From NCBI RefSeq assembly GCF_910592395.1, contig NC_088311.1, positions 17,610,501-17,674,500 on the forward strand: 64,000 nt of DNA, written 5' to 3'. Each line of letters opens with the position of its first letter. Position 1 is the stretch's first letter. The stretch comes from Lineus longissimus (taxonomy: Eukaryota; Nemertea; Pilidiophora; Heteronemertea; Lineidae). Below the pieces are notes generated by a model. The model did not search any database and had not been told where the DNA came from. It was given only the letters and a program-made list of their open reading frames with translations. The translations under genes were made by a program, and so were the position numbers. Below, in pieces: positions 1 through 10,925 of the stretch.

Positions 1-81
1 ATTTACATGTATTAATATGTGAAACAGACGCACCAAATGGCTAAATAGCGTCAAGATCCGAGATAGGAGCTGTCCAGGCAG

Positions 82-288
82 TGTGAATGCGTGAAGTCGG
101 AGTTTTGGGACGCCTTACTTGTCTTTGGAAATCAGGATATGGTCTCAGCTGCCGGTAATTTCAAGGCTGTGGTGCAGGTATATTTAGGAAAATTCTGTCA
201 CGCCCCAATCCAGATTCCTTCAGTGCATACATATACTTCCAATGGACAGCCCTATTTGGTGATACTTCGTTCTTCTGTGTGTAAATAA
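82..288 (+). other. possible terminal exon of an unidentified gene entering from the left
   Basis: An acceptor-like CAG at 79-81 is followed by an open frame to a stop at 286-288. The first 30 or so codons (including KSEFWDALLVFGNQ) have coding-like composition, but I recognise no family. A GTATAT at the end of that segment could be a donor, but no matching downstream exon was found. It may be chance. Confidence 0.15.
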
Positions 289-1410
289 TGATTCCTAGAT
301 GGTAGAAAAATCTCAGAGCCGCTCAATATTTATTCATTAGTAAGTGGTACCAGACCAATTGGCCTTGCAAGAAATGTGCAGAAGTTACATTTATTTCAAG
401 TGTGACTGCATCCTCCTTGCGCATGACCAAAACTCGAACTAAATCTTTGGTTGTTCAGTCCCTGCTTGTATTGGCTGCCATCGACTCTGAATGGCCTGGA
501 CTATGAGGCCTTTAGGAGACCTTTAGGGTCTCCAGTCATGTGAAAGTTTGTGACATGGTGAAAAAAATATAGTTAATATTTTGGTTGCAGAAGTTTTACT
601 TTAAGTGATATAAGTTTTTTGTAATTTTATCCCCAAAGTGAGTGTGAATCTGTCAGCCACCGCCATTTTCAGTCAAATTTACACTGCGTGATCACAATGT
701 ATAATGTATAGTAACTTTCGAACATTGTCTCTAATGCCGGCAGAGAGAATGTACTTTAGAGAATGGTGTGACTGTGGATTGTTTATAAGCCATGTTCTTC
801 TGAATATCAGGTCATGAGGTCAGATCTTGTCCACGTGTGCCCAAAGGTAAATCTTAGCATATCAGATAAAAAAAATCTCAATTATTCTAAAAAAAGAACT
901 CATAAAACCAAGTGCCTACCGCATAATGTCTTACAGTTTGTACTGTCTTAGAAGTGTCAACTGAAATCAGATCTGCTGATATGGTCTGCCAAAACTTTCT
1001 TATTGGGTCTGTTTAAGATTTTACAGAATAATAAAATTTTCAAGTTATATAGATAGATTCTCGTACCGAATGCCAGGTTAAACAAGGCTGTTGTAAGCAT
1101 GGATATAGATTTCAAGTTGCATTTTGCTGACTGCATCATGCATGGCAATAAATCTGATTTCTGGATTCAAGCAATTTACTGTTCCTTTAAGACCACTTTT
1201 CTACGAGACCTTTAGCAACGTTATTCGGTTGGCTATGGTTTTCTACAGCGTCATACGCAGCGATGACCTGACACTTGGTTTGGACCATGTGTCGTAGTTG
1301 TGTCATGACGACATCAGACGGAAATTTTGGTGCCGTAGTGTACGTCACCGCCAATCAACCGAAGTATCGGTCTACTATGGTGAAGTGATTGATGTTGCTT
1401 TGGGTCATAT

Positions 1411-1642
1411 GGTCATATGTCTGGAGGCTCTTCAGGTCATATGTCTGCAGGCTCATTAGGTCATATGTCTGGAGGCTCATTAGGTCATATGTCTGCAGGC
1501 TCATTAGGTCATATGTCTGCAGGCTCATCAGGTCATATGTCTGGAGGCTCATTAGGTCATATGTCTGCAGGCTCATCAGGTCATATGTCTGGAGGCTCAT
1601 TAGGTCATATGTCTGGAGGCTCATTAGGTCATATGTCTGGAG
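1411..1642. repeat. 24-bp minisatellite, nine and a half units
   Basis: Units begin GGTCATATGTCTG and end GGCTCATTA or a close variant, repeating every 24 bp. The unit length is a multiple of three, so several frames stay open, for example a Ser-Gly-Gly-Ser-Leu-Gly-His-Met repeat. No splice sites or flanking coding sequence support translation. Confidence 0.95.
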
Positions 1643-3242
1643 AATCTTATCTCAGAATGTCGATCTGTTAGAGGATAATTTTTTGTTAAAGTGTCATAGA
1701 TTATGTTATCTGTTTACACAAGGAGTTTCATTTACATCTTTTTCTCAATCCATCCACCTCTTCAATCTGTCCAGGATCACACATTCCACTTGTTAACTAT
1801 TTATAGATTGTGTAAATATTGATATATCTAGCTCCTGAGCATGAAAAGATGAATTTTTTGCTTGATCAAGTTCACTTCGTATGTATAATTTTCTGTCTGA
1901 AGAGTTAGGGACAAAACATACCCTTCTAGCTAACTGTCTCTAGGTTGCTTAGGCTGTGTCTTAGCCATGCAGACCTCTCGATTCTGTCGATGATATTTAT
2001 TTACAGATTTTGCAAATTGCAAAAATTAAGAGATGCGCAAATTTTGCGCTTCAGAGTACTGGAATCACATCAGTGAATCAAAGCTTCATGTGTACATGTA
2101 ACATTTCGTTATGTTTTATTGTTACCACGTCCATTTTGGTATTTATATTTCTGTAACATTCCACCCATGAAACGTCCTGTTTTAGAAGGAAAAAAACATC
2201 CGCCCAGCATCGCCTACGTTAAGATGGGTTAGTTATAATATTCATAATTATCACACATGTGTACTTAGTATTTATGTTTTTGTTTCCTGTTAGTCTGTAA
2301 AATAAGTATTTAAAAAATGTATCGTGTTCTGTCGGCGAGATTTGTGTGGAGGGAGAATCTAAACCTCTTCCGTTTGAACCAAATGGCATGATACGGATCT
2401 AGATACCACTTAGGCTGTTGCCAGGTTACTAAAGATTGATGTTTTTTCAGTTGTTCTTACTAATTGATATTGTACCCTCGGTATAGGGGAGCATGTCAGA
2501 ATGACTTTGAAGCCAAAATACCAGCACTGTTGGTCTGGGGGAGAGGCATGATGTGTTTGTCTTATTAATTTTGTTGGCATCGGCTGATAAAATCTTATCA
2601 AAAGTTCAAGAAGCTCACTACTATTGAGATTGTTAAAAAAAATACATTTGGCATTCATTAGAATGTTATCCCTGTAAACATGATGCCAATATGCTGCTAC
2701 CTTTATTCTCCATCTTATGTTTTGTTTCTTTCATTGAACTCAACTACTTTACTTCTGGAACTACATTATGTTTAATTCATTTTAAACTTATGAAAACTTA
2801 TTTTGAATTTGATACGCCGAGTGTGCTCAAAATTTGTTGATGCCAGAAGACAGTCTTGTCTGATGGTCTTTCTAGAGTTTGGAGGGGTCGTGGGAGAGAT
2901 GAACAGTATTCTTTTTTTAGCCTCAAGATAAATTTAACATGCTCTCAAAGCCTACCAGTACATGTAGTTATCATAGGCCATTCTACACCTCCCTTTATAC
3001 ATGCACATTTGGGTGAAAGATCTGTTTTCTTATAACCATTAGTTGCCTATGTTATATTCAAAAATTGGCACTGATACAATTTCCTTGTGATATTACGTAT
3101 GCTATATAAGGTTATTGGTATTGCATGTCAAGAGTTTTGTTGCAAAATGCATAAACTATAATCCATTTTCACAACAATTGTCGACCTGTTTTCAACAGAA
3201 AAAGACACCCCATCACATTGAAGCATTTGCTTCAGTGGTCTC

Positions 3243-3333
3243 TACAGGGTGGCCCAGAATTATGTTCCCTCACACAATGGATACACAATAGAATTCTATT
3301 GTCCAAAGGAAAATAATTCTGGGCCACCCTGTA
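3243..3333. mobile_element. 91-bp MITE with TACAGGGTGGCCCAGAAT inverted ends
   Basis: The left end TACAGGGTGGCCCAGAAT is matched by its reverse complement at the right end, ending ACCCTGTA. TIRs are about 20 bp and the outer base pair fits a TA target. CAGGGTG-type termini are usual for Tc1/mariner-related MITEs. There is no coding capacity. Confidence 0.8.
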
Positions 3334-5647
3334 GTTTGTTATTACTGCCGAGTCACAATTTCAAGGTCAATTGTGCTTTGTAACATAAACCCTTGTGTTT
3401 TATTACCAGCTGTTATTGTTTTGCCAATTTCACAACATTCCAACTATTTCAGTATTACCACATTTTTCCGCGCACTGCTTCAGGGAATTTGTGATTGTAG
3501 TTCGCTGCAGTCTATCAGATTTAGGTGAAACTTGAATTAGAGATTTGTTAGGAATTTTGATTGGAAGTGTTTGTTGCAATGTACAATGTAGCACTCAATG
3601 GCGCAGCAGTCAATGTCCATCTCTTTGCCCCCGCCCCTACTCAGATGATTGACACTGCATTTTTTTCTAGGGTCCATACTTGACACTTATTCACCCAGGA
3701 ATTAAAATGAGATCATCTGGGGTTTGTCCTCAAGTTCTTCACTGATTACAAGTATCTTTCTTTTAAAATTAATGAAGAAGTCAATTTTTTTCTGGGGAAA
3801 AAACTGTTTTAGAAATTTGAAATTATTTGATTTCAAATATTTGAAATTATTTGATTAGCATGAACATTTTAGGTCTTTAGTGGCCAGCTATCCCTTTTGT
3901 GAAAGAAGACGGAAATTTAATTGATGCTGTCAGTTAACAATCAGAATATGCTTTGATATAGAAGGATTTGATCGTCTGTAGTGAAATTTAATAAGAATTT
4001 CTGATAAGTTGTTGACAGTGCTTCAAACTTGGCTGATGGTATTTATTTCAGCATGATTTAGTTTTAAAACTAGGTTTAACAGCAACATGCCTGTTCTGTG
4101 GTAAAATTGTATAGTATGTAGTTTAGCTCCAGAACACAAAAAAAATCACAATAAATGGAAAATCACTCTTCAAATTCAATTTCTATTTGTGACTGCCTTG
4201 TGCAATGAATGCTGAGCCAATCTTATGCATTAACATTGTATAGAAATCAACTCTCAATTTTGTGTTTGTGAAATAAATACTTGAATGTATATTGTATCAG
4301 ATTTCCTCTTTGTCTGTTATGGAAAAGATTTCTTCTGTATTTTCTGATAAAAGAAGTCGAGACACCCCTGAAGACCCCTCTTTGCAGCTTCCACACTGTG
4401 GCATGGCAATGCCAGGACTCCCAAGGAGCCTTGCTCAGACTTTCAAAGTGATGATGCAACTCACCTTTCAACACTTGAGCTGTACTAGTTAAAATGTATG
4501 ATTTTGGATCTCTCCCGTACTTGCAACTGTATCATCTAAAACATTAGACCGGCACTGGCCCAGTACAACAAGTAGGACAGGATCGGGAATTGGCCTCGAA
4601 CGGTAGTGTTTCATTCGCCTGGCCAAAAGTAAACAATCTTACCACATCAATTGTTTCCGAGTGTTGCCTAACATCACAACTTGCCAAATGCACAGCGATC
4701 GACAGATTCGGAAAAAAATAGGACATGCAGCTCGTAAACGTCTGGTCATTGCTAAAAATTGCGCCATGATAGTCTGGCCATCCTCCCAACAGCTATCCTG
4801 ATAAAACAGCTCCTCACACGGGCGTTACATAGTTAATACATTACAGAGCCGGACCCTCCGTCTGCCCAGTGGGCTAAATTGCGTATGGCTGAAATTCCTG
4901 GCCCTTTTTCGAGGCTGCACATAGGCACAATGTAGAGTGTAGCGGATTGCACCTATTTTACTGGGCTACTCAAACATGTCCTGGTATAGCCTTGCCACAG
5001 TGAGGACGCCATCAGTTAAAAGTATTGTCCACAGAGGGCCATTGAACTGGTCAGCTGTGAAGTGGAGCCTGCATAACTTGAGTGCTCGGAGGGTTGCCAT
5101 AAACATCTTGGTTTGGAACCAGCTCAAAAGAGCAACCACCCACTACAAGAGTCTCGTTAGGTCTGTTGTAGGAAACCTGTACATACATACCCTGCTACCC
5201 AATTGCAGATAATATCTACACATTTGCCCAGTTCAAGGAAAAATCGAGGGAAAAAAGGAGAAAAACACAAGAAATGATGATGGCTCTGCCATTTTAAACG
5301 CTCCTGTCCTCTCGATCGATCCACTGGTCCAGTAACACGTCATCTGGAAATTGCCACAGACTGCCGATCATGATTCTTGATCAAGCCAGGGTGATTGCGC
5401 AATACTTTCAGATTGCGGATTCACATTAAATAATAGCTTTTATCTCCGGTTTTATTCTAAAGAAATCAAAGTCATTTGCCGAATACCAAATAGGAAATTA
5501 ATCAAACCACAAAGTTTCGCTCTCTGACCTTTATTCATTATATACAAGTAATACATGTACTATCACATTGGAACATGACTTTGCATCACATGGTTGGAGA
5601 GAGGTGTCGGGAATAACATCAGCACTGTCAAGGCGAATATGAGACTT

Positions 5648-5698
5648 GGTCACAATCAGCGTCTTCGGTCACAATCAGCGTCTTCGGTCGCAATTAGC
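5648..5698. repeat. 19-bp direct repeat, about 2.5 copies
   Basis: The unit GGTCACAATCAGCGTCTTC occurs twice exactly and then as a degraded third copy (GGTCGCAATTAGC). Confidence 0.85.
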
Positions 5699-6324
5699 TG
5701 CCTCAGAGGCTGTACATTTTCTCGCAACAAGCACAAAAGGAACATTTCAGCAAAAGTATTTCGATTTGGGTGTTGAACTAACAGATGAACACAATATTAT
5801 TTAGTTGGAGGGCTCCAACAACACATTTCTTTTGGACACCAATGGCAGATGTTTTCTGTTCCCAGCACATGTTAGCTCGGCAAGTTGGAAGGCCTGCCCG
5901 ATTCTCGGCAATCTGGGGAATTGATTCTCCAGGCTGCTCACTCGGCTGATATTTTCACATTTTAACAGATCTGTGACTTGTACTAAAAAAAAAAGGTTTT
6001 TTACCTCATTTTGGAGTGATGTCATCCATTACAGCTCATTGCATAAGTTAGCAATACATACATTTTGGATAAAATCCCACTTTATGCAACTGAACTTATC
6101 ATCAGAAAGTGCGCCTATTTACAATCCTACTACTCATCTTTGTGACAAAAAAGTCCACAGGCATATGCCTCATCTGACAGTCCAGCTCCTGCATTTCAAC
6201 GGTGCTTATCCAGTCCCTTTTCCTTGCAATTTGCATAAAAAGTCCAATCTCAAAGTCTGTTTCACCGGGAAATGAACACCCTTTTCTATCAAAGTTCAAG
6301 AAATTTTTTCTCGGCATCCCAATT

Positions 6325-6404
6325 TTATCTCCGTCCAGTAATATTGATAACAGCACCTTTTTCTGCCAAAGCTTTCAAGATTCTTGCAATGTTTTTACAG
6401 TCAT
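6325..6404 (-). CDS. ERI3: ERI3-like exon 7 (terminal)
   Basis: Starts by completing Asp179 and encodes DDCKNIARILKALAEKG (catalytic D180) to a TAA stop at 6325-6327. The tail GAVINITGRR is a typical ERI C-terminus. Confidence 0.93.
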
Positions 6405-9400
6405 CTGAAAGAGAGAATAAGTGATATAAGGTAACTACAGTGGAACCTCCCTTAGTGGACACCTCTCTACCATGGACAACTTCTCTATTAAGGCCACTAG
6501 TTTTTGTCCCAAAGTTGTGGTTTCCATTCAAATTGACCTCTACAATCAGGACACCTCTCAATTAAAGACAGCACTTGTCAGTCCGGAGGGTGTTCATAAT
6601 AGAGAGGTTCTACTGTACATGTATATTTTTATTCAGGTATCTTCAGAATTACTGATGACGCAGCTGAAAGTGTTTACAAACAGTGCTAGTTGTAGTAATC
6701 CTAAAAGTAGAAATAGAACTCTGAATTTGCTTCATACATTTCATTAGAGACCTTTGGCAAGACACTTTACCCATTAGCTCAGTATCCCCATATTCAAAGT
6801 TACCAAGCATGGTTGGATTGGCAATCATGCCATAAATCGAACATCTATCCTTTTTACAGGAAGTGGCAGCCGTGTTAAGTGATTCCTCTGACAAGAACGA
6901 CTACTTTACTTTACATTACCTCATGGAAAATACAGATTGTTCACTATAGTGTCACCCCTAATGAAAGGGCCAGTCAGATCTGGCTTTAGAGACATTCTCC
7001 GATTTCAAACTCCTATCTCGAATACCAGGAGCCTGCTGGTGACGAGAAGACTGTTTGGACCTATATTTTTCTTGCTGGACATTAGGCAACCGTCCACATT
7101 GAAAAGAACTACCAACAGTGCTCTAATCTTCCACCTTGCCAGATGCCAGGAACCACTGGGCCATCGGGATCGGTTTTTTAGGTACAAGTATTCGTTTACG
7201 CTCACCTATTCCACTATGATGCCTGCCCTGGTGTTCAAGCTTAAGATCCTTGAGCATGCCCATCATATCCCTCTTCGGGTAATGCTTCATGGTATCGGCA
7301 AATACCTGAAAGATACACCAGCTCTGTCATAACAATACTGTCAAACACCAAATTTTTGAAAGCGTCTAATCGGCCTTTCAGTTACTTGTTCACATACATG
7401 TTTAGGTCAAATAATGATTAAACACACACGCAATGTTTTCTGATGGAACCAGGGGAGAATTGAAGTGTATGAATACAGTCTATAAATACAAGGTACACTA
7501 TACTGATGTCATATCGGTGTATATAAAGCATTCTGATTAAGTGTCAGAAAATGTTTGTGACACAACGTCAATCAGCTGATTATCCAATCCTCGTGTGGTA
7601 GGCCATAGGAAGGGTACATTTAGGATGAAGACTGAACTGGCCCGGGAGTCTACTTAATGGGAGTCTATAGGCAGCAGAGAGGTAGGTCAGATAAAGTTAC
7701 ACAAAGTCGCCCATAGGGGTCGCCCCTATTTCACAGTTCATCGAAATTATTTAGGCTTGCTTGCTTGGACGAGGAATAGATTTATTACTGTTTCAAATAT
7801 AACCCCGAGTTCTCTAACTGTGCCTATTAGTCACCTGAGCATATCAGTCACCTGGAGTACTCAGGCTGCCAAAACCCTATATATCATGATGATTTGTGCA
7901 TAAAGAACTCATTTATTGGTAGCCACACGGTTTTAAATTAATTGATTGATACAGAAAAACGTTTCAGATATGTATAAATGTACAAAATTAAGTTACATGA
8001 AAGTGTTCCCATATCAAAACACTTTATGCTGAACATCTAAACCTACCCTCTTTATATTCACCCACCGGCGAAAATATTTGGCGACGTTGAGGTTGAAATA
8101 CTGTTCTTGGCTTGGTAACCTGAAATGATTTGAAGACAGTAAACCATTCTGCCACCTAGATTTACCAACCCTACACGGTAGGAGGTACATTGCCATTCTC
8201 CAAGCAGATTGAAGGATAGTCTCTCTGTCAACACAGATTTCCATTACACTCTGTAGTCACAGGCGTGTGAAGATACCAAATTAACAAATCAATTAGCGAT
8301 CTTCTTCTTCATCTTCTTCATTCAACATTGGCCATCATACTTTTAAGTCTGCAGCAGTCAGAGAGACAGTGGTAGAGGCAAGTTCGGCCTTGAATTCTGA
8401 AATCCATTTGCCACATCTTGCCTCATCAGGCTCAGAAGCTGGGGCAATACTGCTGTAAGTGGGCTGGCACAGAGGTCTAGTGCAATTAGAGTACCATCAG
8501 CCTTCCACGTGCAGAAGAGGCTTGGTGCATGACCATTGACTGAGGACATCACTACAGTTCACATACTGATGTCTTCTGGCCACCATCGCCAAAGGAATGA
8601 TTAATATTTTCTGTTTTTTTTCAGAAAAACTCTGAGATTTCAACTCTTGTGGACTGGCCTCAACAACTTCCAGACAAACTTACATAGTTTTCAAATCCCA
8701 GTCACCACAGGTGACAAAGGCTGATGTCTTCTGGCCACCATCGCCAAAGGAATGTGCCACCATCCATGCATCAAAGTCCTTTAAAGGCAAAACAGACATT
8801 TTATTAAAACTGACATACATGCATAAAACCCCCAGCAGCCAAATCAGAAAATACAAACGCCTGACCATCGAACGACTAACAGCACTTCAAGTATGACAGA
8901 CACCCATTGGCTAGCCCCACTGACTACATGAACGACAAGTCTACAAATGGCACTTCTTTGGTTTCAGGCATCGATACCAGCAATGACAATCAGATTCAGA
9001 TTGTTACCTTGAGTACATCCTCTACATGCTGCTGGCCATCCACCATGTCTTGAACAATACCAGTCAGCTGGAAGTATAACAAACTATAGATTCATGCACT
9101 TGATTGGGAACAACGTTTACATGACCTAGTGTTGGCCGTCGTCACGTCACCATGCATTTTACATTACTGTAACGTGACGTGACGTGACGTTTTCGTAAAC
9201 GTTGGTCCCAATCAAGTGCATGGATCTATAGTTATGGATCCGAAAAGGTTCCTCAGCTTGGTTTAATGTAGTCAAAAGGTTCTATTATCACAAGCAAAGT
9301 CAATGTTTTTCAAATTTCATCTTTCCCCTACTTGATCATTCCTGATCGTCCACATATTGTAATATAATTTTGACATTTCCCTTAAATGCCATTCTCAATG

Positions 9401-10436
9401 ATTCCCTGCTTCAGTTAAATAGCAGGGCTTACCTCAGTACAAAATGGAGTAAGCATTTTGTTGACTCGTGGTTGTACATACTGGTGGAACTGGTCTTCCA
9501 CTTCAAATGTTTGAGCATTTACTTTGAGGACTGGGAACTCGATTATTTCCTAAAAAAGAAAATATAATGATGAGATTTTCTTGTGTAATACTGGAACCTA
9601 ATTTACTCCTTAATGAGCCATTTTTCATGAACAACACAAATCACTGCTAAAGTAGCCAATGACAGTGAGTGTGCATCTTCCCAAAGACTACCTGCAGTGC
9701 AGGAGCTCTGATCAAATGACCTGGTTCACCAAATTTAAATGCGTCACCCGGCAAAATACCAATGAAATAATGAGGTTCTGGCAACATATAACAGTCAGTC
9801 AAGGACGTCTCAATGTTCCAAGTCTTCAGAGCTCCTTAGTCTGGAGTCGGGCGCTGAAATTAGCCTGCATTACATGCACTATACTACATGTAAATCAACT
9901 GTTTCAGTTCATATGCCCCTTTGTTCTGCAATCAGCCTAGACCAATCTCGCCACTCCCTTGTCTGGCATTCTGCAGACGTCATAGGCATGATGTTCGCAG
10001 ATGAATAAATGATACAAAACTAAAAAAATCAGCGCAAAACAGTCCACAAGTGTTTAATGAGTAGTCTTTGTAATGCATTGCGTACATTTGAGCATTTTAG
10101 TTGACGAATGTCAGTGACACTGACGGACAGTCCAAATCATAATTGTCATCCCTAAATGCGTGTCATTGACGCGCTAACGCTACCCAGCGCATAGGTCGTG
10201 CGTAGTTTACACGAATCATAGAGAGATGAGCACGTCACTGCAGGTGCGTCATTGACGTGCAACTCGTCGCGCAAGTTGCGCGTCAATGAGGTGAAGTAGG
10301 ATGGACGTCATTTGTGATATGGACTGTACTTGGCCCGAACAATTACTTGAGGTATAAGCCTTTCATTCTTTTGACATGTTGCCTCAAAATCCAAAACAAG
10401 AAAGTAATCAAATGGCTGTGGCTTCACTGCTGCCAT
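6325..10436 (-). CDS. ERI3: ERI3-like 3'-5' exoribonuclease (DEDDh family), seven coding exons
   Basis: Joined minus-strand exons 10436-10347, 9549-9433, 9067-9008, 8778-8684, 8119-8047, 7305-7206 and 6404-6325 give 615 nt (204 aa plus stop), all with GT/AG sites and matching phases. The product is essentially one ERI-type exonuclease domain. Exo I is FLVLDFEAT (D16, E18), Exo II is TCGDWDLK (D117), and Exo III is RHHSGIDDCKN (H175, D180), so all five DEDDh residues are present. Family knowledge: ERI proteins trim RNA 3' ends; ERI1 acts on histone mRNA, 5.8S rRNA and siRNA, while ERI3 is less well characterised. The HYFLVLDFEATC-like start and the TPFCTELTGI segment favour ERI3 over ERI1 or ERI2, and no SAP domain is visible. 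The start at 10436 (MAAVKPQ) matches the internal human ERI3 methionine context. An in-frame ATG at 10553 would add 39 residues. The gene is divergent from ZFYVE9. Confidence 0.92.
6436..6617 (+). mobile_element. TIR MITE of the CTCTCTATTAAGGACA family, copy A
   Basis: Begins TACAGTGGAACCTCCCTTAG and ends AGAGAGGTTCTACTGTA, so the outer bases form an inverted repeat. The interior carries repeated CTCTCTATTAAGGACA-like words. It lies in ERI3-like intron 6, starting 32 bp from exon 7. Oriented copies also lie at 14333, 35090, 38803, 41782, 42762, 56521, 57019 and 58553. Confidence 0.85.
7206..7305 (-). CDS. ERI3: ERI3-like exon 6 (catalytic His)
   Basis: Encodes residues 146-178, ending GRHHSGI with catalytic H175. 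The family usually has R-P-H here and this copy has R-H-H, which leaves the catalytic His in place. Acceptor CTTTCAG and donor GTGAGC, leaving phase 1. Confidence 0.92.
8047..8119 (-). CDS. ERI3: ERI3-like exon 5
   Basis: Completes residue 121 and encodes to residue 145, ending YFRRWVNIKR, equivalent to the human YFKQWINLKK segment. Donor GTAGGT. Confidence 0.92.
8566..8599. repeat. 34-nt copy of ERI3-like exon 4 sequence in intron 4
   Basis: Identical to 8721-8754, which codes for SFGDGGQKTS in exon 4. The flanks diverge quickly and no splice sites surround it, so it is a partial exon duplication rather than a usable exon. Confidence 0.85.
8684..8778 (-). CDS. ERI3: ERI3-like exon 4 (Exo II motif)
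   Basis: Encodes residues 90 to 121 (split codon), including AFVTCGDWDLKTM with catalytic D117. The donor GTAAGT splits the Met codon at phase 2. A 34-nt stretch of this exon is repeated in the neighbouring intron at 8566-8599. Confidence 0.93.
9008..9067 (-). CDS. ERI3: ERI3-like exon 3
   Basis: Encodes residues 70-89, LTGIVQDMVDGQ to VLK, a conserved ERI segment. Acceptor ACTTCCAG and donor GTAACA, phase 0. An inverted-repeat element begins 16 bp upstream of the acceptor junction. Confidence 0.92.
9083..9232. mobile_element. 150-bp inverted-repeat element in ERI3-like intron 2
   Basis: The left arm reads ACTATAGATTCATGCACTTG... and the right arm is its near reverse complement, ending CAAGTGCATGGATCTATAGT. 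Arms are about 37 bp. The centre holds a TGACG-rich run (GTGACGTGACGTGACGT). No ORF. Confidence 0.8.
9433..9549 (-). CDS. ERI3: ERI3-like exon 2
   Basis: Encodes residues 31-69, from EIIEFPVLKVN to MLTPFCTE. EIIEFP directly follows the Exo I segment in the family. Acceptor TTTTTTAG and donor GTAAGC, phase 0 on both sides. Confidence 0.93.
10124..10300. repeat. dispersed repeat, copy 1 of 2
   Basis: From GTCCAAATCATAATTGTCAT through the CGTGCGTAG-rich part, it is clearly similar in the same order to 12823-12965. It is CpG-rich with repeated GTCATTGACG words. Its origin is unknown. Confidence 0.65.
10347..10436 (-). CDS. ERI3: ERI3-like exon 1 (Exo I motif)
   Basis: Encodes residues 1-30, including FDYFLVLDFEATC with catalytic D16 and E18. 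The donor GTAATT follows the Gln codon at phase 0. The frame stays open upstream to an ATG at 10551-10553, so the true start is uncertain. Confidence 0.9.
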
Positions 10437-10925
10437 CTTTTCCTGCTTGACAAGGCGATAAACAAGCTTAAAAGCGGATCGTGTGCTTGTGAAAGATGTA
10501 GAATATCGAGTGATCGTCCTTGAAAACAGTTGACAATTCCACATAAAATGCATTCAACACACGTCAAATTCAAAACGAAACAAAAAACAAAAATCCGGAA
10601 GTGAAAGTTGAAAAATTTCGTGAATGGAACACCACCGCACTGCCATTTTTAATCTTAAACCAAGCTAAGCATTTATTCAATAAATTGAAGCTTTTAAACT
10701 CTTTGAATGAATAATTCTACAGACAAATGTAATTAAATTTAAATATATTTTGTGACTGTAGGTTAAAAATTTACTGCATGTGTATGAATTTCAATTTCCA
10801 AGTATTTATCTAACAACATCTAAACAAGGCTATTAGCAGATCAGGATAAAGATCAAGATGGCGACAAGTTTTGTATAATTTTGTGTTGAGAAAATTTACC
10901 TCATTTGAGGTCAAATTTACAGTCG
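10437..10925. promoter_or_regulatory. divergent promoter interval between the ERI3-like gene and ZFYVE9
   Basis: The two genes point away from each other across this interval. A YY1-like AAGATGGCGAC lies at 10855-10865 on the plus strand, upstream of ZFYVE9, and a similar AAGATGGCAGC at 10429-10439 on the minus strand covers the ERI3 start codon. A clean donor (CAGTCG followed by GTAAGT) at 10925/10926 could end a non-coding first exon of ZFYVE9. No TATA box is evident. The start sites are inferred. Confidence 0.5.

Larger units (their letters stand above)
289..6324. other. non-genic region downstream of the ERI3-like gene
   Basis: I see no supportable coding exon here; open frames are short and have no recognisable family. 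It holds the minisatellite at 1411, the MITE at 3243 and a short direct repeat at 5648. Part of the right end is presumably ERI3 3' UTR. On the minus strand a candidate AATAAA lies at 5530-5535, but the true polyadenylation site cannot be fixed. Confidence 0.5.

Noticed and set aside
1355-1796. Open frames on both strands over the 24-bp minisatellite
   Set aside because: A 24-bp stop-free unit keeps several frames open automatically; no splice sites or flanking coding sequence.
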